In this document: one piece after another, positions 1 through 9,012 of the stretch
Layout: each line of letters opens with the position of its first letter
How positions within the stretch are numbered: the first letter of the stretch is position 1
NCBI GenBank assembly: GCA_019120545.1
Contig: DWUX01000087.1
Location: 1 to 32,769, forward strand
Origin: Candidatus Blautia stercoripullorum
Lineage (GTDB): Bacteria; Bacillota; Clostridia; Lachnospirales; Lachnospiraceae
DNA length: 32,769 nt
Reading direction: 5' to 3'
Translations under genes and position numbers: made by a program
Notes under the pieces: model-generated
Seen by the model: only the letters and a program-made list of their open reading frames with translations
Told to the model about the DNA's origin: nothing
Databases searched by the model: none

Positions 1-31
1 TCTGTAACGGATTGAGTGGCTCTGAAGCCAC
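1..31 (-). CDS. possible 5' end of an unidentified gene, partial
   Basis: A minus-strand frame opens with GTG at 29-31 and reads MASEPLNPLQ before leaving the window. An AAGGGGG ribosome-binding-like stretch lies about ten bases upstream, and an extended -10 promoter element sits further up at 90-98. A second in-phase-independent GTG at about 39-41 lies directly against the same AAGGGGG and is less likely as a start. Ten residues are too few to name a function. The same bases also form a small perfect stem (GTGGCT/AGCCAC, 16-31), so a structured leader or RNA is an alternative. Confidence 0.25.
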   Translation of the reverse strand, partial: MASEPLNPLQ

Positions 32-89
32 GGAATACTCACCCCCTTGTGCTTTTTACAACATCCCTTCACCCTGTATCTCCGATTCT

Positions 90-98
90 ATTGTAGCA
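90..98 (-). promoter_or_regulatory. putative extended -10 promoter
   Basis: Read on the minus strand the sequence is TGCTACAAT, a TGn extension followed by a TATAAT-like hexamer. No good -35 hexamer is seen about 17 bases upstream, as extended -10 promoters allow. It would drive the possible gene that leaves the left edge. Call by eye only. Confidence 0.3.
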
Positions 99-155
99 CA
101 ATCCAGGCGGATCTGCCTCTAATCTTTACATTTAACTCTATAAATTTTGCCCGCA

Positions 156-215
156 GGGACAAATTAGAAAAGGACAGCCCTGCAGGATATAAATTCTATC
201 CTGAAGGGCTATCCT
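156..215 (-). terminator. rho-independent terminator of the ChW lysozyme gene
   Basis: A long imperfect inverted repeat (arms 171-189 and 197-215, with few mismatches) starts 14 bases after the stop codon of the GH25 gene. On the minus strand it is followed by a T-rich run (TTTTCTAATTTG). This suits an intrinsic terminator for that monocistronic gene. Confidence 0.75.
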
Positions 216-229
216 TAGATTATAAATTT

Positions 230-2218
230 CTATTTTTCATAATAAGCGTTTGCAGTGGATCCGGGAGCACTGCTTCCCTTAGGAAGAATCCGGATCTCAA
301 TTGCCTCCATACGTTTGGCATATCCGGAGGTACCTGCCGGCTCTCCATTCTTGGCCCATCCCAGCCAGCCGTAGGTCTGGGAATGTACCCGGTAATATAT
401 GTCATATTTCTGGCTCATCTCGCCTGTCAGCCGGATCTTCACCGCCTCCATACGTTTCTGTTCACCGGTAGTTCCTGCCTGGACGCCATTTGACACAAAG
501 TCCTGCCAGCCGTAAGTCTGTACATGGGTGCTATACTGGATATCACCGGAAAACGGCTGCTGGTTCAGCCGAATCTTCACTGCCTCTAACCGTTTCTGCT
601 CTCCGGTGGTTCCTGAAAGAGCGCCGTCTGCTACAAAATCCTGCCAGCCGTAGGTCTGCACATGAGAGCTGTATTCAACAGAAGCAGCCGGAATAACCTC
701 TTCTTCATTTTCCAGATAGGCGTCCTCTGTAGTTCCAGGCGCCTCTCCTCCTTTGGGTACTAACTGGATCTTAATTGCCTCCAGACGCTTAGCATATCCG
801 GAAGTGCCTGCCGGTTCTCCGTTCTTGGCCCATCCCAGCCAGCCAAAGGTCTGGGCGTGTACTGAGTAATAAATATCATAATTCTCAGCCGCAGCTCCCG
901 TAAGCTGGATTTTGATGGCTTCCAGTCTTTTGGCCTCTCCCGTAGTGCCGGCCACTGCCCCGTCAGAAACACAATCCTGCCAGCCGTAAGTCTGCACATG
1001 GGTGCTGTACTGGATGCCCCCTTCGGTACCGTTGCTCAAACGGATAGCAATAGCTTCCAGGCGCTTCTGTTCTCCGGTAGTCCCTGAAACAGCTCCGTCA
1101 GCGACCTCGTCCAGCCAGCCATAAGTCTGAGCATGAGTGCTGTACAGCACATGTCCCGGCTCCTCTGTGACTCCAGGAGTTGTATTGGCCCCATTATCTA
1201 TAAGAAAGTTTAAATCCACATTTCCATTGATCCCATCTACCTGGCCTGTGGAAGAACACTGCCATAAATCATATTCGCCCTGATAATCGCAGGTAGGATT
1301 CCACTGAGCCACCCATCTTGACCAGTTGTTAAAAACAGGATCTGTGAGATAATCATTCCACCAGTATAAGCTGGAATACACTCCGGTCTCATATCCGTTA
1401 TCTGTGATAATATTACAGAAGGTGGTGGCAATCTGAGTCTTCATACTGTCAGACAGCTCTAACGTAATATTATCCTCCAGGTCGTAATATACCGGATATG
1501 CAGGGTCATGTCCTTTCAGCAGACGAAGTACATGCTGGGCTTCGCTCTTAGCTTTTTCCAGGGTATCTGCATAAGAATACAGATATACGCCATAAGGAAT
1601 GCCAAGAGCTTCACAAGCCTCTACATTGGTTTTCCAGTAGTCGTCATCCTGGCTTTCCATATCCTGTCCATATCCGCAGCGGATAATGGCGAAATCAATA
1701 CCATCATTTTTTACCTTTTCCCAATCGATTTTTCCATTATGCTCGCTGACATCAATCCCCTTCATTACAGCGCCGGGGATCACTTCGCCGTTGCTGTTCA
1801 CAAACTGTCCGTCCACCTTTTCCCAGGCGTTGGGATCATCTGCATATGTACTCGGCATACTGACAGGCTGTCCATCAGAATATCTCCAGCTGTTTTCCGC
1901 TGAGGGGTCCGGATCCAGGGTCTGGTCTTCTGTAATCGAAGCGGTTTCTTCGCTGTCTTGAGTTTCTGGATCCTGAATTTCCGGAGTCTCTTCTGTCTCA
2001 GCCGCAGATTCCTCTTGTTCTTCCTGAGCAACCGGGGTTTCCATCTCCGAAAAGTCTTCCTGGGGTACTTCTTCTGAAACAGAAGTCTGTCCATCTTCAG
2101 AAACTATTTCCGCTGCAGACTCTTCTGCTCCATAGACAGCTGCCGGACTTGACAAAACACTTCCGCCCACCATAGAGAGGGACAAAGCAGCTGCCAGTAT
2201 TCTGTTCCACTTTTTCAT
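230..2218 (-). CDS. secreted GH25 muramidase with six ChW repeats
   Basis: A predicted exported lysozyme of 662 residues that should cleave the N-acetylmuramic acid to N-acetylglucosamine bond of peptidoglycan. It has a signal peptide (1 to about 30, ending AVYG/AEES), a very acidic Glu/Ser/Thr linker (31 to about 110), and a GH25 domain (about 152-342). The domain starts with GIDVSEHNG (Asp156) and has the DxE catalytic pair Asp246/Glu248 in YYDLED. Six clostridial hydrophobic-with-Trp (ChW) repeats with HxQTYGW cores follow to the C-terminus and probably attach it to the wall. AGGAAGGAG sits seven bases before the ATG. The gene has its own promoter and terminator and stands alone. GH25 assignment is firm; whether it acts in remodelling, autolysis or attack on other bacteria cannot be told from sequence. 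Confidence 0.93.
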   Translation of the reverse strand: MKKWNRILAAALSLSMVGGSVLSSPAAVYGAEESAAEIVSEDGQTSVSEEVPQEDFSEMETPVAQEEQEESAAETEETPEIQDPETQDSEETASITEDQTLDPDPSAENSWRYSDGQPVSMPSTYADDPNAWEKVDGQFVNSNGEVIPGAVMKGIDVSEHNGKIDWEKVKNDGIDFAIIRCGYGQDMESQDDDYWKTNVEACEALGIPYGVYLYSYADTLEKAKSEAQHVLRLLKGHDPAYPVYYDLEDNITLELSDSMKTQIATTFCNIITDNGYETGVYSSLYWWNDYLTDPVFNNWSRWVAQWNPTCDYQGEYDLWQCSSTGQVDGINGNVDLNFLIDNGANTTPGVTEEPGHVLYSTHAQTYGWLDEVADGAVSGTTGEQKRLEAIAIRLSNGTEGGIQYSTHVQTYGWQDCVSDGAVAGTTGEAKRLEAIKIQLTGAAAENYDIYYSVHAQTFGWLGWAKNGEPAGTSGYAKRLEAIKIQLVPKGGEAPGTTEDAYLENEEEVIPAASVEYSSHVQTYGWQDFVADGALSGTTGEQKRLEAVKIRLNQQPFSGDIQYSTHVQTYGWQDFVSNGVQAGTTGEQKRMEAVKIRLTGEMSQKYDIYYRVHSQTYGWLGWAKNGEPAGTSGYAKRMEAIEIRILPKGSSAPGSTANAYYEK
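233..1150 (-). repeat. six ChW repeats in two duplicated triplets
   Basis: Residues 357-662 hold six repeats of about 45 residues. They form two blocks, residues 357-502 (713-1150) and 513-662 (233-682). Within each block, repeats 1 and 2 share the TTGE(Q/A)KR ending. Repeat 3 is a distinct type with FGWLGWAKNGEPAGTSGYAKR-like sequence followed by a Pro/Gly tail (LVPKG or ILPKG). The third repeats resemble each other more than their neighbours, so a three-repeat unit was duplicated as a block. Confidence 0.85.
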
Positions 2219-2263
2219 TAACGAACTCCTTCCTGAAAATTTAAGTTGACATTACACCCTTTG

Positions 2264-2292
2264 ATTATAAGCTTTCCCTGTATAATTATCAA
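2264..2292 (-). promoter_or_regulatory. sigma-A promoter of the ChW lysozyme gene
   Basis: On the minus strand TTGATA (2287-2292) is separated by 17 bases from a perfect TATAAT (2264-2269). The transcript would start near 2257, giving a leader of about 40 bases. This is a near-consensus vegetative promoter; no operator is obvious. Confidence 0.8.
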
Positions 2293-2353
2293 CTGCTTTC
2301 TTTCCTGGCTTTCTGCTGGAAATTTATGGAAAGCTGAATTTCTGCACAGATAC

Positions 2354-2394
2354 AAAAATAAGGCTTCCTGCAGATTTCTCTGCAGAAAGCCTTA
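2354..2394 (-). terminator. rho-independent terminator of the 1383-residue surface protein gene
   Basis: The inverted repeat TAAGGCTTCCTGCAG / CTGCAGAAAGCCTTA (2359-2373 and 2380-2394) has a single mismatch, which becomes a U-G pair in the minus-strand RNA. On that strand it is followed by ATTTTTG. It lies about 25 bases past the stop codon. Confidence 0.85.
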
Positions 2395-2418
2395 CTGTAA
2401 GATCAAAGATCTTTTTAA

Positions 2419-5400
2419 TTATTTAGCCTTAGCATATACATAATCACTGCCCACACCAACAGTAACATTTCCATTGCTATCTGTCTTATATGGATATACC
2501 CAGTAATAATTGTACTCTGTAGCAGATGCTTTTGTATCTGTGTACTTCATACCTGTTGTAGTCATACCAATAGATTCATAAGCTCCGCCTGCTCTACGTC
2601 CGTAGATCAGATATCCATCAGCATCACTGGTATCATTCCATGTCAGTTCAACGCCTCCTTCTACAGAAGTCGCCTTAAAGTCTGTAATGGAAGTAGATGC
2701 GGCCCTGCCATATACATACTGCGGGCATCTTCCTGGTATCATTTTTCCATCGTCATTTGTATGATATGGGAATACCCAGTAGAAGCTCCATTCAGTGCTG
2801 GAAGCTCCTTTATCTTTAAACTGTGTGCGGCCATCATTTACCATACCAATGTAGGAATAGGATCCGCCATTCTTAATACCGTAAACCAGATAGCCCTCTG
2901 CATCATTGCTCATAGTCCAAGATAACAGAACACCGTCATTCACAGAGGTAGCTTTCAGGTTCTTAACAGGTGCTGTAACACCCATACCATATACATATTT
3001 CGGGCAGCGTCCTTCGATGACATTTCCTTCACTGTCCTGAACATATGGGAATACCCAGTAGAAGCTATAGTCTGTATCCAGGGCTTCTTTATCTGTGTAA
3101 GATGTTACATCTTCACCAACTACGTAGCCAATCACTCCATCGTATACATCATTCTGTTTTCTGCAGATCAGGTAACCGTCAGCACCCTCAGATGCCTGCC
3201 AGCTGATTCTTACTTTCTGTTTACCGGCAGATGTCGCAGTTAAACCTTCAACTGGAGCAACTGCATCGTTGTTAACCGCTCCGCATTTAATACAGGTATA
3301 GTCTTCATACTCGCAGTTTTCTACTTCGTTGAGGTCACAGTTATTGCAGGTTACAGTGTGTGTGCCGTCTCCGTTGTCTTTGTATACATAGTCATGACCC
3401 TTTGCAGGAATCACTTCTTCTTTCGTATCTGTATAAGTTTTTTCACCCATTGTATAGGTGGCTGTATATACGCTCTTTCCATCTTCTGTGCAGGTAGCCT
3501 CTGTTGTCTCAGGTGTTACAGTGCAGTCTTCCTCAACAGTAGTTCCGCAGTTTGCACACTTAAGTGTGATCTTGCAGGTGCTGTAATCATCTGCCCATGT
3601 AAAGGTAGGCTCGCCATATACATGTTCTCCTGCAGGAATTTCTACAGCTTCCTCTGTGGTGTACTCTTTGCCATCAAATTCACAGGTTGCTGTGTAAGTG
3701 ATAGTTCCGCCTGCTGCACAATCAAAACCTTCATTATCACTTGTCACTTCACACTCTACAGTCTGAACCGGATTCTCGATGCCCTGGAGACAGTCAAGGT
3801 TCTGAACACTGCATACTACACAGCCGAATTCTGCTGTACAGCTACTATGATCTTCTGACCATGTAAAAGTAGGATCCCCATAGATATGTACTCCTGCTTC
3901 TTCTCCCTCATCTAATTCTGATTTAGCGTCTAAGCAGCTTGCGCAGATATATACAGTTTCTGTATTAAAGTTGCCTTCATCATCTTTTGTATAATGCTGG
4001 TCTTCCATCTGAATATAGTGATGTCCTAAAGCTTCTTTAATATCTGTACGCTCTGTACCAGGCTCGATCATTCCGCATTCTGTACAGCGGCTTTCTGTAA
4101 AGCCTTCTCTTCCGCAGCTTGGAGCAACAGTTACATCTTCATAAGTATGATCGCTGCCAGTCAGATGAGACATTGCAATAGTGTCTACAAAATTAGCGCT
4201 CCACATGAACTCGTCATTGTCGTTAATTTCATTGTTGTAGTTGAAGTAGCTGTTATATCCAGGATTATAGTTTGTTTCCTGATAAGCATAGCCCAGATTT
4301 TCTGTATCTTCCATGCTTGTCTTTCCTGAAATCCAGCCATAGTTTGTTGCAACAGATACATACATATTTCCATCGTCTTTGATCGTCATAGATGCGATAG
4401 GATTGTTGTATACTGTCAGATCTACATCTTCGCTGTCATTAGGAACTACGCTGAAGCCCATTCCGCCCAGTGCCACAGATAAGTCTCTGTGTGCGCTTAC
4501 CTTATTGTACTCAATAACTTTTGCAACCTCTCCTGTTGAAAGATTATAGGAAAGGATACAATTTGAAATATTGAAGTAGAATACTCCATTATAAACAGAT
4601 CCGGAAATTGCCACAGATGGGAATTTTTCCTGATAGTCCAGATGCTCTTCATACAGTTCCTTGATCAGGGAGTTTTCTTCCATCTCTCCAGTTTCAGGAT
4701 TAAGGACAGTGCCGTCTACAAAATTCACTAATGTTGTAAATTCATTAGCTGTATCAGCAGAATCTCCATCTCTGCAAACTAACTGATAGTCAGAATCTCC
4801 CATCAAGTCTTCATATCCTGCTCTGGAAGAAGCCTGAGAAGCTGTATTTCCTCCCATTCCGCCGTACTGATTCATCTGTTCGATCAGATCTGTGGAATCA
4901 TAGAAGTAATAGTAATCGCCATCTACTACATCTACAGGGCTCTTTACATAAGCGATCCAGGATTTCTGATAAGTCTCGTCTGTCGCGATATTCTCATATA
5001 AAGTATCCAGTGATTTGTAATATCCATCATAAAGCTCACGGACTGTAGGATCACTGATCATGAAATACATGTGGTTCATGTTTCCGTCTGTCTCTACACG
5101 TTCACGGATCATACATTCAATATAAATGTCTGTATAACATGGATCCACGTAATACCATTTGTCATCAACCTTTACTGCGTTCCAGTAATGGTCAGAGCCG
5201 AAATTCTCCTGTGGCTCACCGAACATGGTAACAGTTGCATCATAGGTGATACGCACATAGTCTACCATATACGCTGCATCCGGATCCCATTCCTTCACTT
5301 CTACAGTAACAGGATTTCCTTCTGCATCCAGAGTCTGAACTCCATTTTCATCAGCAGCCTGCTCAGTTTTGGTCACATAGTTCAGTTCTTCCTTTGTCTT

Positions 5401-6570
5401 CCAGCTGCCGTCTGCATTTTTATAGATTTCAGGGAACGCCCACTGTACCAGGTATGTATAAGCATTGGCATATCCCAGACAAACGCCTTTTTTCAGGCAC
5501 AGAGGTCCGAACTGATTGCCTTCCCACAGTCCCAGGATATTGGAATCAATCCCAGTATCTACTGGTTCCGGAGCTTCCATATTCATGATATAGGCCATAT
5601 CGAAGTTAGCCCAGTCTGCCAGCCAGTCGTTCAGCACCAGCAGTTTTTCCACTGTGCTCATGCTGTCATCCAGATGGCTGAGAGCCTGATCCTTTGCTGC
5701 TAAGAGTGATTCACCAAACTGATCTACTGCAGCCCTGTTTCCCTGATCAAACATCTGAACTGAGCCATAAAGCATCTCAAAAGTGACTGTGCCGTCTTCA
5801 ATCTGCTCTTCAGTCATTCCAGTAATTACCAGAAGAGAGCCCAAAGGTCCCCAATCTGAATCGCCAAGCTCCTTCTGAGTAAAGAACGGTGTCCGAATTC
5901 CGAAATAATCCGGCTCACTTTCTACATACTCCAGATAGCTGGCATATGCATCTAACACCTGCTGTTTCTGCTCATCGGTCATTGGGATAGGACCTTCCTG
6001 GCTGCCCTGTTCTCCTTCTCCATCAGAGAGTTCGTCCAACTCCTGGGCAACTGCCTTTAATTCCGGGTCCATGGAGATGGTCATAGTCTCAACCTGACCT
6101 TCTTCATTTTCTACAAATTCTGTATCAACAAGTGTTGTCGCATTGCTTTCAGTTAAAACTTCGTCAGTTACAGTTGCAGCTTCCTCCTCCTGAAGTGAAA
6201 ACTCAGAAAGATTTACAGCTGTGCTCTCATAGTCCTGGAAGATTGCCTTCCTGATGTACTCTTTCAGAGCTTCCCAGTCAATGGATCTGGCCTGAAGGGA
6301 GGCCTCTACTGCCTGAGCCTCTGCCGCCTGTTCTTCTGCTGAAGCTTCCGGCTGCTCCGCTTCTTCTGAGTCCTGGGCTGCTGCCTCTGCAGTTTCTTCA
6401 GGCTGAACAGATTCTTCAGCCGGTTCAGCAGCTGCTTCTGTTTGTTCTTCCTGTGTAGCACCGGCAGTCTCTGCATTCTCGGGTGCTGCAGTAACAGAGG
6501 ATGGGAATACGCTGACTACCATCGCCGCTGACAGCATCGCCGCAAGGATTTTCCTGATGCCCTTTTTCAT
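2419..6570 (-). CDS. large secreted transglutaminase-like protein with Fn3 repeats
   Basis: A predicted cell-surface or secreted protein of 1383 residues. It has a signal peptide (cut near VTAAPEN), an Ala/Glu-rich low-complexity linker, and a helical region. A transglutaminase-like domain follows, with a Cys-His-Asp set at Cys364 (GVCLGYANAY), His461 (GSDHYWNAV) and Asp476 (YYVDPCY). After it comes a region with KVIEYN-type strands, then Cys/His-rich modules with CxxC pairs (about 790-1085), and finally three Fn3-like repeats of about 95 residues ending at the C-terminus. Bacterial members of this fold may be proteases, crosslinkers or inactive binding domains; the substrate is unknown. The ATG at 6568-6570 is chosen over a TTG seven codons upstream, because the AAAGAAGG ribosome binding site falls between them. 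No sortase motif or C-terminal membrane segment is seen. Monocistronic. Confidence 0.85.
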   Translation of the reverse strand: MKKGIRKILAAMLSAAMVVSVFPSSVTAAPENAETAGATQEEQTEAAAEPAEESVQPEETAEAAAQDSEEAEQPEASAEEQAAEAQAVEASLQARSIDWEALKEYIRKAIFQDYESTAVNLSEFSLQEEEAATVTDEVLTESNATTLVDTEFVENEEGQVETMTISMDPELKAVAQELDELSDGEGEQGSQEGPIPMTDEQKQQVLDAYASYLEYVESEPDYFGIRTPFFTQKELGDSDWGPLGSLLVITGMTEEQIEDGTVTFEMLYGSVQMFDQGNRAAVDQFGESLLAAKDQALSHLDDSMSTVEKLLVLNDWLADWANFDMAYIMNMEAPEPVDTGIDSNILGLWEGNQFGPLCLKKGVCLGYANAYTYLVQWAFPEIYKNADGSWKTKEELNYVTKTEQAADENGVQTLDAEGNPVTVEVKEWDPDAAYMVDYVRITYDATVTMFGEPQENFGSDHYWNAVKVDDKWYYVDPCYTDIYIECMIRERVETDGNMNHMYFMISDPTVRELYDGYYKSLDTLYENIATDETYQKSWIAYVKSPVDVVDGDYYYFYDSTDLIEQMNQYGGMGGNTASQASSRAGYEDLMGDSDYQLVCRDGDSADTANEFTTLVNFVDGTVLNPETGEMEENSLIKELYEEHLDYQEKFPSVAISGSVYNGVFYFNISNCILSYNLSTGEVAKVIEYNKVSAHRDLSVALGGMGFSVVPNDSEDVDLTVYNNPIASMTIKDDGNMYVSVATNYGWISGKTSMEDTENLGYAYQETNYNPGYNSYFNYNNEINDNDEFMWSANFVDTIAMSHLTGSDHTYEDVTVAPSCGREGFTESRCTECGMIEPGTERTDIKEALGHHYIQMEDQHYTKDDEGNFNTETVYICASCLDAKSELDEGEEAGVHIYGDPTFTWSEDHSSCTAEFGCVVCSVQNLDCLQGIENPVQTVECEVTSDNEGFDCAAGGTITYTATCEFDGKEYTTEEAVEIPAGEHVYGEPTFTWADDYSTCKITLKCANCGTTVEEDCTVTPETTEATCTEDGKSVYTATYTMGEKTYTDTKEEVIPAKGHDYVYKDNGDGTHTVTCNNCDLNEVENCEYEDYTCIKCGAVNNDAVAPVEGLTATSAGKQKVRISWQASEGADGYLICRKQNDVYDGVIGYVVGEDVTSYTDKEALDTDYSFYWVFPYVQDSEGNVIEGRCPKYVYGMGVTAPVKNLKATSVNDGVLLSWTMSNDAEGYLVYGIKNGGSYSYIGMVNDGRTQFKDKGASSTEWSFYWVFPYHTNDDGKMIPGRCPQYVYGRAASTSITDFKATSVEGGVELTWNDTSDADGYLIYGRRAGGAYESIGMTTTGMKYTDTKASATEYNYYWVYPYKTDSNGNVTVGVGSDYVYAKAK

Positions 6571-6639
6571 TCTCTTACCTTCTTTCTTCAAAAACTTTCT
6601 TGTTTAAACATGGGGGAGTCCCAAGTTTCAAACATCTTA

Positions 6640-6668
6640 AATATAGCTCAAATCTAAAACGAAATCAA
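6640..6668 (-). promoter_or_regulatory. promoter of the transglutaminase-like protein gene
   Basis: On the minus strand TTGATT (6663-6668) and TATATT (6640-6645) are 17 bases apart. The predicted leader of about 60 bases contains the palindrome TGTTTAAACA (6601-6610) and a GGGACTCCC element, either of which could bind a regulator. The hexamers are good but not perfect. Confidence 0.65.
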
Positions 6669-6734
6669 CTATTTATTTATTATTTATTAAAAAATTCTTA
6701 ACTCTCTTTAGAATTATTTGAAATGCTGCATATA

Positions 6735-6757
6735 AAAAACGCCGCACTTCAGCGGCG
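6735..6757 (-). terminator. rho-independent terminator closing the polysaccharide operon
   Basis: A perfect six-pair GC stem CGCCGC/GCGGCG (6740-6745 and 6752-6757) with a six-base loop is followed on the minus strand by TTTTTTATA. It starts within ten bases of the stop codon of the last flippase-like gene, so it marks the 3' end of the 20-gene operon. Confidence 0.88.
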
Positions 6758-6763
6758 TAATTT

Positions 6764-8020
6764 TTAATCTTTTCTTATGATTATAAAAACCGTCATTCCT
6801 GCGAATAAAACTGCGATTCCCGAAACAATCAGAGCATAAAATATTGAAATCCCTAATAGTCCGGCTTGATTCACTATGTACTTTCCTAACAGGACAAAAA
6901 TAGCGGATCCTATAAAATATCCCCAAATAAGCCAATTCTGATATCTGGTAACTGTTATGATCATCTGAAAGAAATTAACGAAAGCCAGCATTCCGCCTGC
7001 TATCAGCAGAATCACCAGTTCATTTTTATAGCCTGCTAAATTTACTCCATAAATCAATGACAAAACAGGGATTCCCAGAAAATAGCCTCCTGTTATGGCA
7101 AAAAGAGTTAAAACTAATATAAGTGCAGCTTGCTTCAGTATGATTCTGATTAGTTCCTGAATTCTTCCGTCGTTCCAGATAATCGCGATTTTATGGATAA
7201 TAGGCTGATAAACAAACTGGCTCATTAGGCCTATTACAAAAACCGGCATAAAAATATAGTTAAAGCAGGCTTGTTCTTCGCTGTTTAATATTGTATCAAT
7301 GGCATATTTAGGCGCGTTTCCTATATACATTACAAGTGAAGATGACAAAAATAATGGAAAACACTCTTTACCTAGCCGGAATATATTTTTTATATCCTGT
7401 TCTTTTTTTTCACTGCTAAAGTTTTCTAAAGCAATATGGTTCAAGTATAGAAACAGTAGCAAGGATATCACAAATGTACCCGCGGCAGTAATAATCAGAT
7501 CCTGAAAAATGTAATATAGGGTCAAAAAAGCGATAATATAGATTAGCATACGTACAGCGAGTACTTTTCCAGCTATATCCAAATGGTTTTTCTGTTGTAG
7601 CATCCCATGAAGGACGTCTTCAAATGCATCAATTATTTTTGTAAAACCGATCAAGATAACGACTATACTTTTATAATAACTATAATTTCCTGTGCCATAA
7701 CAGTATCCCACGTAAGCGCAGAGTACTATAATAGACGCAAGGGTAGTAACAGCTCTCCAGTTTCTATATGTCTGAAAGCTATATTTTTCATGAACATCCG
7801 ACGCCTGAAACTGCCGGATTCCATATCTTGACACTGTCATAATAAGGTTTGCTATAGCAAAAGCTATTGTAAATATTCCTGCATCCAGAATTGGATCTAT
7901 TCTGGAAATCAGCATCAAAATAAACACCGTTTGAAATGCATTGAGCATGGACGCACAAGTATTCCAAATGAAAGCAGACTTCTGAACATCAGCGGAATTA
8001 CATATAAATCTTCTCAACAT
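6764..8020 (-). CDS. flippase-like polytopic membrane protein (second Wzx-type transporter)
   Basis: 418 residues made almost wholly of hydrophobic helices (roughly ten to twelve). The N-terminal region (SAFIWNTCASMLNAF, then SRYGIRQFQASD) is typical of the MVF/Wzx polysaccharide flippase group. It is the last gene of the operon and follows the GtrB/ArnC-like glycosyltransferase by 26 bases. A second, longer Wzx lies upstream in the same operon, so this one may carry a different lipid-linked sugar, perhaps the single sugar charged by its neighbour (inference). The GAGGAG ribosome binding site is only about two bases from the ATG, which is tight. The UUG next to the ATG would give better spacing and is a possible alternative start. 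Family confidence is good; substrate unknown. Confidence 0.78.
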   Translation of the reverse strand: MLRRFICNSADVQKSAFIWNTCASMLNAFQTVFILMLISRIDPILDAGIFTIAFAIANLIMTVSRYGIRQFQASDVHEKYSFQTYRNWRAVTTLASIIVLCAYVGYCYGTGNYSYYKSIVVILIGFTKIIDAFEDVLHGMLQQKNHLDIAGKVLAVRMLIYIIAFLTLYYIFQDLIITAAGTFVISLLLFLYLNHIALENFSSEKKEQDIKNIFRLGKECFPLFLSSSLVMYIGNAPKYAIDTILNSEEQACFNYIFMPVFVIGLMSQFVYQPIIHKIAIIWNDGRIQELIRIILKQAALILVLTLFAITGGYFLGIPVLSLIYGVNLAGYKNELVILLIAGGMLAFVNFFQMIITVTRYQNWLIWGYFIGSAIFVLLGKYIVNQAGLLGISIFYALIVSGIAVLFAGMTVFIIIRKD

Positions 8021-8046
8021 TTCTCCTCGATTCTGGTCAGCTTACA

Positions 8047-8994
8047 CTACGGCCTTTCTTTCTTGTCTTCTGATTTTACAATGTCCTTGATAACATACTG
8101 AGGTGTTTCATTGATACACATATAAATTCTTCCAATGTATTCACCGATCAGCCCCATGAAGATGAGTATAACTCCGCCGATCAAAAGATTGACGGCCATT
8201 AATGAACTCCACCCTACCTGTATATTCGCTACAACCAATTTTCGGATGATAGTGATAATTGCGGTTAACACTCCCACCCCGGCAAAACCAAAACCTACAC
8301 CTACCGCTACACGCAAAGGCTTAATGGAAAAAGCAGTAAAACCATTGAGCCATAATTTTAATAGCTTTTTAATATTATATCCTGAATGTCCGCTTGCTCT
8401 TACTCTTTGCTCAATATCAATGTTCCCGACATTTTGCGTAGTTCTTAAAATTATTCCAGATATATATGGATATGGCTGTCTATATTTCACCATTTCATCA
8501 ACAATATATCTTCTTGCCATAAAAAAAGCCGCCATATAAGTTCCTTTGGGCTTTTCAATAAGCCAATCCGACATTTTTCTATTTAATACGGAGCCCAGTC
8601 TTCTAAAAGCAGATGGCTGATTCCGTTCAATATATCTGGCACATACCACATCATAGCCCTTTTTGATTTCATCAAGGAAATCAAAAACCCTTCCTACCGG
8701 AGTCTGTCCATCATCATCTGAAGTCATTATATAATCGCCTGATACATAATTCAGTCCGGCTAAGAGAGCGTTCGGCTGTCCAACATTTTTTGCAAGGTCA
8801 ATAGCAATAAGATTACTCCTTTTTTGGGCAATACTTTTTATCACCTCTGCAGTATTGTCTTTTGAGCAGTCATTTACTAAAATAATTTCATATTCAATCT
8901 CTTGCCTTTGCTTCATAGCATCATCAATTTCTTGAATTACTTTGCTGATATTCTTAGATGAATTATAACAGGGAATCACAAACGAAATTTTCAT
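8047..8994 (-). CDS. GtrB/ArnC-like polyprenyl-phosphate glycosyltransferase (GT2)
   Basis: 315 residues. An N-terminal GT-A domain (FVIPCYNSS at 5-13, VNDCSKDNT at 40-48, DDDGQ at 93-97) is followed by the RxSGHSGYNIKK...FSIKPLR region typical of DPM1/GtrB enzymes. Two C-terminal membrane helices come next (about 228-252 and 263-288), then GEYIGRIY. This architecture moves a sugar from a nucleotide donor to undecaprenyl phosphate at the inner face of the membrane, giving Und-P-sugar. The sugar itself cannot be predicted. The neighbours are a NeuD/PglD-type acyltransferase upstream and a flippase downstream. AAGGAGG overlaps the end of the previous gene, with a rather long gap of 13 bases to the ATG. 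Confidence 0.87.
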   Translation of the reverse strand: MKISFVIPCYNSSKNISKVIQEIDDAMKQRQEIEYEIILVNDCSKDNTAEVIKSIAQKRSNLIAIDLAKNVGQPNALLAGLNYVSGDYIMTSDDDGQTPVGRVFDFLDEIKKGYDVVCARYIERNQPSAFRRLGSVLNRKMSDWLIEKPKGTYMAAFFMARRYIVDEMVKYRQPYPYISGIILRTTQNVGNIDIEQRVRASGHSGYNIKKLLKLWLNGFTAFSIKPLRVAVGVGFGFAGVGVLTAIITIIRKLVVANIQVGWSSLMAVNLLIGGVILIFMGLIGEYIGRIYMCINETPQYVIKDIVKSEDKKERP

Positions 8995-9012
8995 TTTTCA
9001 CACTTATCCTCC

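Noticed and set aside
16-31. Small perfect stem (GTGGCT/AGCCAC) at the left edge considered as an RNA gene or riboswitch
   Set aside because: The stem is short, the window cuts it off from its context, and no known RNA consensus was recognised.
47-493. Plus-strand open frame of 148 codons at the left end
   Set aside because: It crosses the terminator and the 3' end of the ChW lysozyme gene, and mirrors its repeats on the opposite strand.
5071-5703. Plus-strand open frame of 210 codons inside the transglutaminase-like gene
   Set aside because: It is antisense to a gene with clear domains, promoter and terminator, and its translation shows no family motif.
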